In this document: in pieces, positions 16,888 to 25,475 of the stretch | Numbering within the stretch: the first letter of the stretch is position 1 | Layout: each line of letters opens with the position of its first letter | Source: Nocardiopsis sp. ATB16-24 | GTDB taxonomy: Bacteria > Actinomycetota > Actinomycetes > Streptosporangiales > Streptosporangiaceae | Assembly (NCBI RefSeq): GCF_030271535.1 | Contig: NZ_JASCXJ010000021.1 | Coordinates: forward strand, 1 to 64,000 | Reading direction: 5' to 3' | Length of the DNA stretch: 64,000 bases | The notes under the pieces: model-generated | Database searches by the model: none | Told to the model about the DNA's origin: nothing | Seen by the model: the letters and a program-made list of their open reading frames with translations, nothing else | Program-made: the position numbers and the translations under genes

Positions 16888-17898
16888 ATGAACCCCCCTC
16901 CCCCACGGGCCGGACACCGGTCCTGGACCGGTCTCGAAAAGGCCCTGGGCCACCGTCCCCTGATGGCCGTCGCCGCGTTGTGCGCCGTCTTCCTGGCCGT
17001 GGCCGCCGTCGGTCTCGCGGTGGACGACCGCGTGGTGAACGGGGAGCCGATCTGGCTCAAACCCGCCAAGTTCGCCCTGTCCATCGCGGTCTACAACGTC
17101 AGCCTCGCCTGGCTGCTGTCCCTGCTCACCCGCCGACGTCGTGCCGGTCGGTGGCTGGGCACCCTCATCGCCGTGATGTTGACGGGGGAGCTCGCCGCGA
17201 TCGTGCTCCAGGTGGTGCGCGGCGAACCCAGTCACTTCAACCGTGCGACTCCGTTCGACGCGGCCGTCTACGGCGCCATGGCCCTCATGATCGTCATCGT
17301 GTGGACGGCCACTCTCGCCCTCGGAGCGATACTGCTCACGCAGCGGCTCGGGGACCGTTCCACGACCTGGGCCCTCAGGGTCGGCGTGGCCATCGCACTC
17401 GTCGGTATGGTCCTCGCCTACCTCATGACCTCACCGACCGCCGAACAGATGGTCACTTTGCGCCAGGGCGGTGTCGCCGACATCGTCGGCGCGCACACCG
17501 TCGGCCTGCCCGACGGCGGTCCCGGCCTGCCGTTGGTGGGGTGGAGCACCGTGGCGGGGGACCTGCGGGTGCCGCACTTCCTCGGCCTGCACGGATTGCA
17601 GGTGATGATCCTGTCGATCCTGGCGTTGACGGGCCTCCGCCGGCGGTTCCCCCGGCTGGAGTCCGATCTCCTGCGACTCCGCCTGATCGCCGTGATCGGG
17701 TCCTCCTACGCGGCGGTGGTCGCCCTGACCACGTGGCAGGCGTTGCGCGGCCAGTCGGTCGTGCGGCCCGACGTCCTCACTCTGGGGGCGTTCGGAACGT
17801 TGGTGGTGGTCACCGTTCTCGGTCTGTGGTGGGCCCTGCGAAGGGAGGGGGTCGTGGGGAGGGCCACGGTCTCCCCGAACGGTTCCGAGGCGGCCTGA
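16888..17898 (+). CDS. Polytopic membrane protein of unknown function
   Basis: The 336-residue protein has about seven hydrophobic membrane helices (first at residues 24-44). Loops contain the conserved-looking WLKPAKFALSIAVYN and LGLHGLQVM segments. I cannot assign it to a named transporter family; it resembles uncharacterised actinobacterial integral membrane proteins that pair with MerR-type regulators. AGAGG upstream supports the ATG. Regulation by the divergent MerR protein through the tandem operators is the main contextual clue. Confidence 0.75.
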   Translation: MNPPPPRAGHRSWTGLEKALGHRPLMAVAALCAVFLAVAAVGLAVDDRVVNGEPIWLKPAKFALSIAVYNVSLAWLLSLLTRRRRAGRWLGTLIAVMLTGELAAIVLQVVRGEPSHFNRATPFDAAVYGAMALMIVIVWTATLALGAILLTQRLGDRSTTWALRVGVAIALVGMVLAYLMTSPTAEQMVTLRQGGVADIVGAHTVGLPDGGPGLPLVGWSTVAGDLRVPHFLGLHGLQVMILSILALTGLRRRFPRLESDLLRLRLIAVIGSSYAAVVALTTWQALRGQSVVRPDVLTLGAFGTLVVVTVLGLWWALRREGVVGRATVSPNGSEAA

Positions 17899-18035
17899 AC
17901 CGCTCTTCGCGCCACGGTTCGGTCCAGTCGGCGGGGCGGAGGTGAAAGGCACGGGAGCCGAAGGAGGCCCTTCCGGCCGGAGGGAGGTCGACGGGCGTGC
18001 CGCGTATGATCCGGAACACCGGACGCGGAGGAGGC

Positions 18036-18290
18036 ATGGTGCGGCTCAAACTCGACCTGCACGACATCTTCAACAAGGGGCGTGACATCGATCAGGCCCT
18101 CAACGCGATCATGGACGAGGCCGAGCGCACGAAGGCCAAGACCGTCGAGATCATCCCCGGCAAGGGGTCGGGGCAGCTCAAGAAGCGGGTACTGCGCTTT
18201 TTGGACCGCAAGGACGTCAAGGCCCGTTACCACCGGGTGGAGAAGGACTCCAAGAACTTCGGCAGGCTTTTCGTCCATTTCCGGCACTGA
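18036..18290 (+). CDS. Smr-domain protein
   Basis: An 84-residue protein made of a single small MutS-related (Smr) domain: KLDLHDIFNKG at the start (LDLH motif), a central KTVEIIPGKGSGQLK (the HGKGxG-like loop, here PGKGSG), and RYHRVEKDSKNFGRLFVHF at the end. Smr domains are DNA or RNA endonucleases or nucleic-acid binders. GGAGGAGG lies close to the ATG at 18036. Its last 22 bases are duplicated at 18939-18960, beyond an inserted toxin-antitoxin cassette. Confidence 0.83.
   Translation: MVRLKLDLHDIFNKGRDIDQALNAIMDEAERTKAKTVEIIPGKGSGQLKKRVLRFLDRKDVKARYHRVEKDSKNFGRLFVHFRH
18256..18277 (+). repeat. Direct repeat, left copy, inside the smr 3' end
   Basis: These 22 bases (ACTTCGGCAGGCTTTTCGTC and the next two) recur exactly at 18939-18960. 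Identity continues at 32 of 36 positions through the smr stop codon. The two copies bracket the toxin-antitoxin cassette, 683 bp apart. Confidence 0.85.
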
Positions 18291-18314
18291 GCGCGCCCTA
18301 TGGGGACGCCATCT

Positions 18315-18329
18315 TAGCCAACTTGGCTA
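18315..18329. promoter_or_regulatory. Palindromic operator of the toxin-antitoxin operon
   Basis: TAGCCAA-C-TTGGCTA is a perfect 7+1+7 inverted repeat ending 20 bases before the antitoxin start. Phd/YefM antitoxins bind such sites, with the toxin as corepressor, to regulate their own operon. Confidence 0.65.
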
Positions 18330-18349
18330 GCTTGGCGTATCATCGACGC

Positions 18350-18628
18350 ATGAGTGCTGAACCCGTCGAGCTGACCGTCGCGGATGCCCGTAACCACTTT
18401 TCCCAGTGTGTGAACAGGGCGGCCTTCGGCGATGAGATCACCTACGTGACGCGAGGGCGCAAGCACGAGCGTGTTGCCGCGATCGTCCCGATCGAGCTGG
18501 TCGAGGCCTACGAGGAGCTACTCGATCAGCAGGATGGTGCGGTCGCGCAGCAGAGACTGGAGGAGATCCGGTCCGGCGACGCTGAGGTCGTCTCCGCCGA
18601 TGACGTGGCCAGGGAGCTTGGTCTGTGA
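18350..18628 (+). CDS. Phd/YefM family antitoxin
   Basis: A 92-residue protein with the Phd/YefM fold: VELTVADARNHFSQCVNRA (DNA-binding N-terminal part), a central EITYVTRGRKHERVAAIVP, and an acidic C-terminal tail that should wrap the toxin. It neutralises the RelE/ParE-type toxin encoded next, with which it overlaps by four bases. The start at 18350 is preferred because the upstream in-frame ATG lies inside the operator palindrome. Confidence 0.85.
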   Translation: MSAEPVELTVADARNHFSQCVNRAAFGDEITYVTRGRKHERVAAIVPIELVEAYEELLDQQDGAVAQQRLEEIRSGDAEVVSADDVARELGL

Positions 18629-18906
18629 CGGACGGGCCGCCGCGTTCCTACGAGGTGGTGTTCGACGGCAGGGCCGGTAAGGAGCTCGGAAAGCTGGACA
18701 AGCCCGTGGCTCGCCGCGTGTATGCGGCTGTGATGGCTTTGGCTGGGGAACCGCGTCCAGACGGATGCCGTCGGCTCAGCGGTCATACGGATCTCTGGCG
18801 TATCCGGGTGGGCGACCACCGGGTGGTCTACTCGATCGATGACGGCCGACTCGTCGTCCTGGCCCTGCGTATCGCCCATCGTCGTGAGGTCTACCGCGAA
18901 CTCTGA
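18625..18906 (+). CDS. RelE/ParE superfamily toxin
   Basis: A 93-residue basic protein with the RelE pattern: an N-terminal strand YEVVFDGRAGKEL, a helical pair, then DLWRIRVGDHRVVYSIDD and a final strand LALRIAHRREVYR. RelE-type toxins cleave mRNA on the ribosome; ParE-type ones hit gyrase, and the sequence alone does not decide. The Arg residues in WRIR, DHR and HRREVYR fit the RelE active surface. GTG at 18625 overlaps the antitoxin stop (GTGA), giving tight coupling. Confidence 0.87.
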   Translation: MTDGPPRSYEVVFDGRAGKELGKLDKPVARRVYAAVMALAGEPRPDGCRRLSGHTDLWRIRVGDHRVVYSIDDGRLVVLALRIAHRREVYREL

Positions 18907-18938
18907 GTCCGGCCTTCCATAAGTGCATCGATGTCAGT

Positions 18939-18960
18939 ACTTCGGCAGGCTTTTCGTCCA
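18939..18960 (+). repeat. Direct repeat, right copy: remnant of the smr 3' end
   Basis: This exact 22-bp copy of 18256-18277 follows the toxin gene. Read in the smr frame, it and the next 14 bases would give FGRLFVHFEH and a stop, a usable smr C-terminus. It therefore looks like the displaced original 3' end after insertion of the cassette. Confidence 0.8.
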
Positions 18961-19024
18961 CTTCGAACACTGAGGAAAGCCGTCGTCACTCCCGCGGACG
19001 ACGCGGGACCCGTGTGGGGGCGTG

Positions 19025-20443
19025 TCAGTGGAGGGCGACGATCCCGCCGGAGTCCTCCCCCGCCCGGTGCTGGAGCAGGAACACGCGACCGTCGTGCCAC
19101 CACGCCCCCGAGGCGCTCGGGTGGTGGAGATCGCCCATCTGGGGGCTGAGGGGCCGCTCCCGGCCTGTGACCGTGTCGAGTGCGTACAGCTGCCAGGTCC
19201 GCTCGGGGGCCAGGAGGGAGCACTCCCCGTACGGGGCGGTGCCGCCGCGCAGTACCAGGAGGCGGTCGTCCAGCACCGCCGTCGCCTCGTGACCGCTGCC
19301 GGACATGCGGGTCTCCCACAGGTGCTCTCCGGTGGCCAGGTCATGGGCGTGGACCGAGTTCGAACAACTGGTGTTCCTGGTGGAGCTGTAGACGACTCCG
19401 TCCACCACGAGCACGAACGGGTCCGTGTCGGACCGGGTGTCGAAGGCGTGTTCGATGTCGAGGGTGCGCCTGAGGGTCCCGTCGTCGCCGAAGACCAGGG
19501 TGTGGGCCCTGGCCGAACCGGGGGCCTGGTCGCCCGACCCGTATCCTCGGCCGGGGCCGTAGGCGTGCCCGAGGTCGACACGCACGTGGATCGGATCGGC
19601 CGCGACCACGTGGGTCCTGCCGACGGAGGTGATGTTGGGCTGGGCATCGCCTCGGGGGAACACGAAGGCGGATGCGTCCTCACCGGTGGTCGTGTCCGTG
19701 ACATGGACCGTCACCGGCCCTCCGAGACCGCAGTCGGTGGCGACCACGACCGCGTCGGGTGAACGAGGGAGGAGGTCGACGGCGGGACAGCGCGTGCCCT
19801 CCACATCGAACTCGTCGCGGTGCCACAGCTCCTGGCCGGTGCGGCGGTCGAACCCCCACAGCCGCGCGCCGACCCGCACCAGCACCTGTTCTCCGACCAC
19901 CGTCTGGGAACCGTCGGGGAAGGGTTCGGCTCCGGTACCGGAGCCGAACAGCGGATCGGTACGCCAGGCCCGTCGCCCGTCCACGAGGTCGACGCCGACG
20001 ACGACGTCGCAGGTCCGCGCCGGTGCGTCGGCCACGGGATCGGGGTCCTCGGTGGGGCCTTCGAGGAGGAGCACACCGAACCGGTCGTCCACCTCTTCGC
20101 TCATTCCGCACACGGTCCCCTCGGCCTCCCAACGCCACAGCTCCGTGCCGTCCACGGGGGACAGGGCGCGAAGCCCCGCCTGCGAGGCGTGGACGACGAC
20201 CTCCGGCGTCCACCAGGCCCCGACGGTCGTCCCCGGCAGCCCCCGCGCGGACCACGCCGGGGTCGTCGACACCTCGGGGAAGAGCACGTATCGACCACTG
20301 CGCAGACCGTGGACCGCGACGGTCGCGATCAACACGACCACGAGCAGGGCGGCGGGTACGGCGAGGCAGCCGATGAATCGGCGTCGACGGCCCCGCACGG
20401 GCGAGGCGGACGCGACCGCGGACGGACGGCCCCTGTCGGTCAT
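19025..20443 (-). CDS. Membrane-anchored PQQ-like beta-propeller protein
   Basis: The 472-residue protein has a basic N-terminus, one membrane helix (about residues 27-47) and an extracytoplasmic beta-propeller. Blade motifs include LSPVDGTELWRWEA, VDGRRAWRTD, DRRTGQELWHRD and LATGEHLWETR, the tryptophan-docking repeat of PQQ-binding-like domains. Such proteins often act as scaffolds or sensors without binding PQQ. Two Cys pairs in the propeller may form disulfides. ATG at 20443 is preceded by GGAG at good spacing; a GTG two codons earlier is possible. Function is unknown. Confidence 0.77.
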   Translation of the reverse strand: MTDRGRPSAVASASPVRGRRRRFIGCLAVPAALLVVVLIATVAVHGLRSGRYVLFPEVSTTPAWSARGLPGTTVGAWWTPEVVVHASQAGLRALSPVDGTELWRWEAEGTVCGMSEEVDDRFGVLLLEGPTEDPDPVADAPARTCDVVVGVDLVDGRRAWRTDPLFGSGTGAEPFPDGSQTVVGEQVLVRVGARLWGFDRRTGQELWHRDEFDVEGTRCPAVDLLPRSPDAVVVATDCGLGGPVTVHVTDTTTGEDASAFVFPRGDAQPNITSVGRTHVVAADPIHVRVDLGHAYGPGRGYGSGDQAPGSARAHTLVFGDDGTLRRTLDIEHAFDTRSDTDPFVLVVDGVVYSSTRNTSCSNSVHAHDLATGEHLWETRMSGSGHEATAVLDDRLLVLRGGTAPYGECSLLAPERTWQLYALDTVTGRERPLSPQMGDLHHPSASGAWWHDGRVFLLQHRAGEDSGGIVALH

Positions 20444-20599
20444 CGGCACTCCATGGTCTCCTCTTCCCCCACCGGGGAGAACGTGTGTCGGGTGTTTCGA
20501 CGCGCGCCGGCGGGCGGATGTTCACCTCCTCCCGACCGGGGGAGTTCCACGACCGACGGCACGGGTCCGGTCCCGCCGATCCCTCCCGGAGAACCGAAG

Positions 20600-20628
20600 G
20601 CCCCCGGTCCCTCACGAGGGCCGGGGGC
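20600..20628 (-). terminator. Hairpin terminator after the Abhydrolase_10 gene
   Basis: GCCCCCGGTCCCT (20600-20612) pairs with AGGGCCGGGGGC (20617-20628) with one bulge. It lies 22 bases past the stop of the minus-strand esterase-like gene. Confidence 0.65.
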
Positions 20629-20650
20629 GAGGAGAGGACGGGAACGCGGA

Positions 20651-22048
20651 CTACCACCAGGGGTGGTCCGCACGCAGCGCGGCCAGACGGGAGTCGCGGG
20701 CGTCCTCGGACAGGAGGTACCCGGCGTGCCGTGCCTGGTTCACGGCCCGATTCACCTGGGAGACGTACCCGCCGCGTCGGGGGTACAGGTCCCTGAGGGT
20801 GTCCTCCTCGAAGGGGACGTGGGTGCCCTGGAGGAAACAGAACGGGTCCCCGGTGTTGTCACCGTGGTTGAGCGCGGTGGCGACCTCGTGCTCGGCCAGG
20901 CGGATTCCGCCGAGCTGATTGCCGTGTTCGTCGCGGCTCGCCGTCAGCGCGTCGTCCCACCGCAGGCGCGGTGCCCTGGGAGGGGCGGTGCCCTCCTCGA
21001 CCCAGTCGACCATGTGGTCGTAGGCCGCGTTCAACACGTAGTGGAAGGGGATCCGGCTCAGCGGTGGCCGGTCGCACCGTTGCGGCTCCGTGCCCGGGTT
21101 CTCACGGGCGATGAGAGGGGCGAAGGTGAGGTACTCGGTGAAGCCGACGTGTGCGGTCCCGGCCACCTCCCAGCGGCGGAAGTACGTCGAGTCCGGCTCC
21201 TGGCTCTGGGACCGCAGGCGGACGTCGGTCTCGGCCATGAGCCTCATGACGGGGGTGGTGCTCTCCCGTAGTTCGGTGGGGGCCCCGTGGATCATGAAGG
21301 CGTCGATGACCCCGTGGTCGGGATGCACCAGGTTGTGGTAGCCCGCCAGGTACCTGGCCGATTGTGAGTGGCCGGTGGCGATGACGGTGTCGACGTCGAG
21401 GCCGGGAAGCGGGTCGACACCCCGCGGTGAGCGCAGTGCGCGCGCGGCCTGGGAGAAGACGTCGAAGGCCGGGGCGTCGGCCGCTTCGGGGCCGCCGACC
21501 GTCAGGTCGCCGTAGCGCGCGGGGTCCCACTCGCGTAGTGCGTCGACCCCGACGCGCTGCACGGAGAGTCCGACCCAGACGTGGCCCTCGCGCATGAAGT
21601 AGTCGTGGGACAGGAACCAGTCGATCTCGATGTCCTGACCGAAGCTGACGTTGTTCCACTCCAGGAAGGCGGTCCCGCTGAAGTCGCGGGTGCGCGCCGG
21701 CCGCCGGACCACCATCCGCGTGGTGTAGGCGGAGGAGCCGGTCACCTCGCCCGTGCGGGGATCCCGGTGTTCGGCGGTGCCGTCGAGGAGGAACTCCTCC
21801 TCGACGTAGCCGTGTCCCGCGAGGTCGACCTCGATGGGTTCGCCGGCCTCGATCGGCGGGATGTCGGGGCCGGCGGCGGACATGAAGGGGTAGGAGTCGT
21901 CGGTGACGGGGACCGGTCCGGACACCGTGGCGACCGGTGCGTGGACGGGCTCGGCCTGAGCGGGCACCGCACCGAGCAGGCCGGAGACGACGGCCAGCCC
22001 GGTCGCGGCCACGCCGAAGCGTCGGGAGGGTCGAGAGCTCATCCGCAT
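20651..22048 (-). CDS. Secreted alpha/beta-hydrolase domain protein (Abhydrolase_10 type)
   Basis: A 465-residue exported protein: signal peptide with a Leu/Ala-rich core ending at AQA (about residue 34), then a long alpha/beta-hydrolase domain. The nucleophile elbow is ATGHSQSARYL (G-H-S-Q-S), near residue 230, followed by MIHGAPTELRE and a late His candidate in EHEVATALNHGDN. This fits the PF20091 family of uncharacterised secreted hydrolases. Of three nearby ATG codons I chose the one at 22048, five bases after AGAGG. A hairpin terminator follows it. Confidence 0.8.
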   Translation of the reverse strand: MRMSSRPSRRFGVAATGLAVVSGLLGAVPAQAEPVHAPVATVSGPVPVTDDSYPFMSAAGPDIPPIEAGEPIEVDLAGHGYVEEEFLLDGTAEHRDPRTGEVTGSSAYTTRMVVRRPARTRDFSGTAFLEWNNVSFGQDIEIDWFLSHDYFMREGHVWVGLSVQRVGVDALREWDPARYGDLTVGGPEAADAPAFDVFSQAARALRSPRGVDPLPGLDVDTVIATGHSQSARYLAGYHNLVHPDHGVIDAFMIHGAPTELRESTTPVMRLMAETDVRLRSQSQEPDSTYFRRWEVAGTAHVGFTEYLTFAPLIARENPGTEPQRCDRPPLSRIPFHYVLNAAYDHMVDWVEEGTAPPRAPRLRWDDALTASRDEHGNQLGGIRLAEHEVATALNHGDNTGDPFCFLQGTHVPFEEDTLRDLYPRRGGYVSQVNRAVNQARHAGYLLSEDARDSRLAALRADHPWW

Positions 22049-22374
22049 CATTACCTCTGGGTAGCCCGATGTTTCCGGAATGTTAGGGCGGGGGGAAAGG
22101 TGCGGCAAGGAGTCCTGCCGCTCGTTCGTCGTTTCGGGCGGAGAACGCGTGGATCCACCGATGGTCCCGGATCGTGGCAGCCGGGCCGGGTGCGGATCGT
22201 GCGGTGGAGGAGCGGTGCGTCGGGGGCGGGGGCGTCGGAGGCCTTGGAACCCCGTGCCCACCGACTTCGGTCCGGCCAACGGCGAGTTGTGCGAGGTTTT
22301 GCCGCGCCGACCTCTGGGAGGGCCTCCGGCAGGGAAGAATCCGGGGAAGTCCGCGTACACGGAGAGGAGCAGCG

Positions 22375-22704
22375 ATGATCACCACCGACTTCAAGTTCGG
22401 ATCACCCTGCTGGATCGAGGTCACCTCCCCCGACACCGAGGCCTCGGCGGCCTTCTACCGTGAACTCTTCGGTTGGGAGGCCGGGTCGGAGGGCCCCGGC
22501 AGTGGTGGGTACCGGATTCTGCTCAGCGACGGCGCCGTGGCGGGTGGACTGCTGCCCCTCTGGGGCGAGAGCGACCGGCCCGACTGGATGGTCTACTTCG
22601 CGGCCCCCGACGTGGAGGAGACCCTCCGGTCCGTGGGAAGGCTCGCGGTGTGCTCGGACCCCTTCCGTGCGGGGTTCGTCCTGCTCACGCCCTCCCCGGA
22701 GTGA
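22375..22704 (+). CDS. Short VOC (glyoxalase-fold) family protein
   Basis: A 109-residue protein with one VOC module: SPCWIEVTSPDTEASAAFYRE then LFGWEAG, GGYRILL and WMVYFAAPDVEE. Between DVEETLRSVG and RLAVCSDPF about a dozen residues seem missing compared with the usual spacing, and the second VOC module often present in this subgroup is absent. It may be a shortened binding protein or a decayed gene. GGAGAGGAG precedes the ATG. Substrate is unknown. Confidence 0.72.
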   Translation: MITTDFKFGSPCWIEVTSPDTEASAAFYRELFGWEAGSEGPGSGGYRILLSDGAVAGGLLPLWGESDRPDWMVYFAAPDVEETLRSVGRLAVCSDPFRAGFVLLTPSPE

Positions 22705-22776
22705 CCCGGTACGTGCGCCGGGGTGGTACGGCGGTCACCGGGACGGGACCGCCGTGGGCCGGATCGATCGCGGCGC

Positions 22777-24348
22777 CTACTGTCGGGACACGGCGGACGC
22801 GCCATCGCGCAGCAGGAACTTCTGGATCTTTCCCGTGGCCGTCTTGGGCAGCCGATCCACGAACTCCACCTGCGTGGGAGCCTTGAAGTGGGCCAGGTTC
22901 TCCCGGGCGAAGGCGATGAGTTCGTCCTCGGAGACCGTGGCGCCCTCACGCAGCACCACGGACGCCTTGGGGGTCTCACCCCAGCGTTGGTGCGACACGC
23001 CCACGATGGCCGCCTCCAGCACCGAGGGGTGCCGTAGCAGCACACCCTCCACCTCGACCGAGGAGATGTTCTCCCCGCCGGAGATGATGACGTCCTTGAC
23101 CCGGTCCTGGATCTCCACGTACCCGTCGGGGTGGACGACCGCGGCGTCACCGGTGTGGAACCAGCCGTCGCCCATGGCCTGCTCGGTGGCCTCCGGATCG
23201 TTGTAGTACCCCTTCATCACCACGTTGCCGCGCACGGCGATCTCACCGACGGTCGTGCCGTCCCAGGGCACCTCCGTGCCGTCGGAGTCCATCACGCGCA
23301 GCTCGCCCGAGGTGATCAGCTCGACCCCCTGACGGGCCTTGACCGCGGCACGCTCACGCGAGGACAGCTCCGCGTGCTCGGTGCGTGGTTCGCACACCGT
23401 GATGAAGGGCGCCGTCTCGGTCAGGCCGTAGACGTGGGTGACGGTCCAGCCGAAGCCGTCCTCCAACCGTTCGATCGTGTCGGCCGCGGGTGAGGCCCCG
23501 GCGGTGACCACGTGGACGCCGGACGGTACCCGGCCGCGGGTCTCCTCGGAGGCGTTGGCCAGCATGATGAGCACGGTCGGCGCCGCGCACAACCAGCCGA
23601 CGCCCTCGGTGCGGATCAGCTCGTACACGGTGGCCGGGTCCATCACGGGCAGGCACACGTGGGTGGCGCCGGCGGCGGTCACCGTCCAGGTGTAGGTCCA
23701 ACCGTTGGCGTGGAACATCGGCAGGGTCCACAGATACCGCTCGCCCACGTCCATCCGCAGGTGGAGCAGGGTGCCCACCGAGTTCATGTAGGCGTTGCGG
23801 TGGGTGATCATCACGCCTTTGGGACGCGCGGTCGTACCGCTCGTGTAATTGATGGTCAGCAGGTCCGCCTCGGCGATCTCGGGACGTGTGAACTCCGGTG
23901 CGGCCTCGGCCAGGAGGGTCTCGTAGTCCTCCCAGCCCGGCCGCGCTCCCTCCAGGGCGACGAAGCGCTCCACGTTCGGCATCCTGTCCCGGGCGGCGTC
24001 CACGGCGTCGAGTTGGTCGGCGTGCACGCACAGGACCTTCGCGCCGGAGTGGTCGATGATGTAGACGAAGTCCTCCGTCGACAGTCGGAAGTTGATCGGT
24101 ACGAGTACCGCCCCCAGTTGGGGGACCGCGTAGAAGGACTCCAACTGGGCGTGGGTGTTGGGGGCGATGTAGGCGACGCGGTCGCCCTTGGCCACCCCCA
24201 TGTGTTGGAGAACGGACGACCACCGGTCGCAGCGGTCGAAGAACTGCTCGTAGGTCAGGCGCAGGTCCCGGTCGACCACCGCTTCGCGCTCGGGGTACAG
24301 CCTGCGCGTACGGCGGGCGAACTCCAGGGGTGTCAGTGTGAGCTCCAT
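22777..24348 (-). CDS. Acyl-CoA synthetase (AMP-forming), FadD-like
   Basis: A 523-residue member of the ANL adenylate-forming family. Motifs in order are INYTSGTTARPKGVMITH (AMP-binding P-loop), VYGLTETAPF, the GWFHTGD motif, and the C-terminal DVIISGGENISSVEVEG plus the catalytic Lys region KTATGKIQKFLLR. It should activate a fatty or other carboxylic acid to its CoA thioester. The gene starts 30 bases after the amidohydrolase stop on the same strand, so the two likely form an operon. Confidence 0.9.
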   Translation of the reverse strand: MELTLTPLEFARRTRRLYPEREAVVDRDLRLTYEQFFDRCDRWSSVLQHMGVAKGDRVAYIAPNTHAQLESFYAVPQLGAVLVPINFRLSTEDFVYIIDHSGAKVLCVHADQLDAVDAARDRMPNVERFVALEGARPGWEDYETLLAEAAPEFTRPEIAEADLLTINYTSGTTARPKGVMITHRNAYMNSVGTLLHLRMDVGERYLWTLPMFHANGWTYTWTVTAAGATHVCLPVMDPATVYELIRTEGVGWLCAAPTVLIMLANASEETRGRVPSGVHVVTAGASPAADTIERLEDGFGWTVTHVYGLTETAPFITVCEPRTEHAELSSRERAAVKARQGVELITSGELRVMDSDGTEVPWDGTTVGEIAVRGNVVMKGYYNDPEATEQAMGDGWFHTGDAAVVHPDGYVEIQDRVKDVIISGGENISSVEVEGVLLRHPSVLEAAIVGVSHQRWGETPKASVVLREGATVSEDELIAFARENLAHFKAPTQVEFVDRLPKTATGKIQKFLLRDGASAVSRQ

Positions 24349-24378
24349 GTGCGGCGGTGCCTTTCTGCGTCGGCGGTG

Positions 24379-25284
24379 TCAGCGTTCGGCAGGGTCCGGT
24401 GGCGGCCGGAGGCCGAACAACCGGGCGGCGTTGTCGTGCAGGACGGCGCGCAGCCGGTCCTGCCCCAGACCGAGGCCGGTCAAGGCCAGGAGTTGGTCGA
24501 GATAGGGGTAGGGAATGTTCGGAAAGTCCGTACCGAGCAGGACGCGGTCGGCGACGTCTCTCAGGCGGGGGAGCGCCTCGGGGGGAAAGGGCGCCCAGCG
24601 TTGGGTGAAACCGGTGAACACCATCGTCGTGTCCAGGTGGACACGGTCGTAAAGGTCGACCAGGTCCAGGAACGCGCCGTACTCGGGTGCCCCGGCGTGC
24701 GCGATGACGGCGGTGAGACGGGGATGCTCGCGCATGACCTCCGCGAACGGCCCAGGGCCGGTGAAGGGGCCCGCCTCGGGGCCCGAGCCGCAGTGGACGA
24801 CCACGGGGACGTTCGCGTCGGCGAGGGTCGCCCACACGTCCCGGAGAAGGGGGTCACGCGGGTCGTAGCGGCCGACCTGGAGATGGGCCTTGAACACGCG
24901 GGCCCCGGAGCGGATCGCGGCGACCGTGTAGTCGTGGGCTTCGGGCTCGGGGTAGAAGGTGGCGCTGCGCAGGCAGTCGGGGTTGCGATCGGCGAAGTCC
25001 TCCGCCCACGCGTTGAGCCAGGACGCCATGCCGGGCCGGTGGGGGTAGGAGAGCGCGGTGAAGTACCGGACCCCGAACCCGCGAAGGAGGGCCAGGCGTT
25101 CCTCCTCGTCCTTCCGATAGGTGACGGGCCACAGGTGCGCGTCGAAGTGGTCCCACACCTTGCGCAGCACGTTCGGCGGCATGAAGTGCGTGTGCACGTC
25201 GATGAGTCCGGGAAGGCCCAGGTCCCGCCAGATCGCGCGGACCGGCCCGGTTTCGGACTCGGCGTCGCAGGAGACTCGCGTCAC
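24379..25284 (-). CDS. Amidohydrolase family protein
   Basis: The 301-residue protein has the amidohydrolase-2 TIM-barrel signature: LIDVHTHFMPPN near the N-terminus (HxH metal ligands), VVVHCGSGPEAG, AVIAHAGAPEY and LLGTDFPNIPYPY (late Asp). Members hydrolyse or decarboxylate aromatic and other ring carboxylates; this one is not more closely assignable. With the acyl-CoA synthetase downstream, a role in organic-acid breakdown is plausible. GTG at 25284 follows a TATGACACG-like promoter region with little leader, so translation may be leaderless. Confidence 0.78.
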   Translation of the reverse strand: MTRVSCDAESETGPVRAIWRDLGLPGLIDVHTHFMPPNVLRKVWDHFDAHLWPVTYRKDEEERLALLRGFGVRYFTALSYPHRPGMASWLNAWAEDFADRNPDCLRSATFYPEPEAHDYTVAAIRSGARVFKAHLQVGRYDPRDPLLRDVWATLADANVPVVVHCGSGPEAGPFTGPGPFAEVMREHPRLTAVIAHAGAPEYGAFLDLVDLYDRVHLDTTMVFTGFTQRWAPFPPEALPRLRDVADRVLLGTDFPNIPYPYLDQLLALTGLGLGQDRLRAVLHDNAARLFGLRPPPDPAER

Positions 25285-25475
25285 GTATGACACGATACGG
25301 GTCGGTACGGCCACAGGCCATGAGGCGTGCGGTGCTCTCCGACGCCTCCGCCTGCGGGACCTCACTCGACGGGACGCGCGTATCCCGCCGCCTCAGGACG
25401 GGGCGGTCGGTTCGACTCCGCGAGTGCTGGAGGATATTGCCCGTACGTCCCCCTCAACGATCGGAGTTCCCCCAC

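Noticed and set aside
23512-25290. 592-codon plus-strand frame opposite the acyl-CoA ligase and amidohydrolase
   Set aside because: Both minus-strand genes have full family motifs; the plus frame is a shadow of them.
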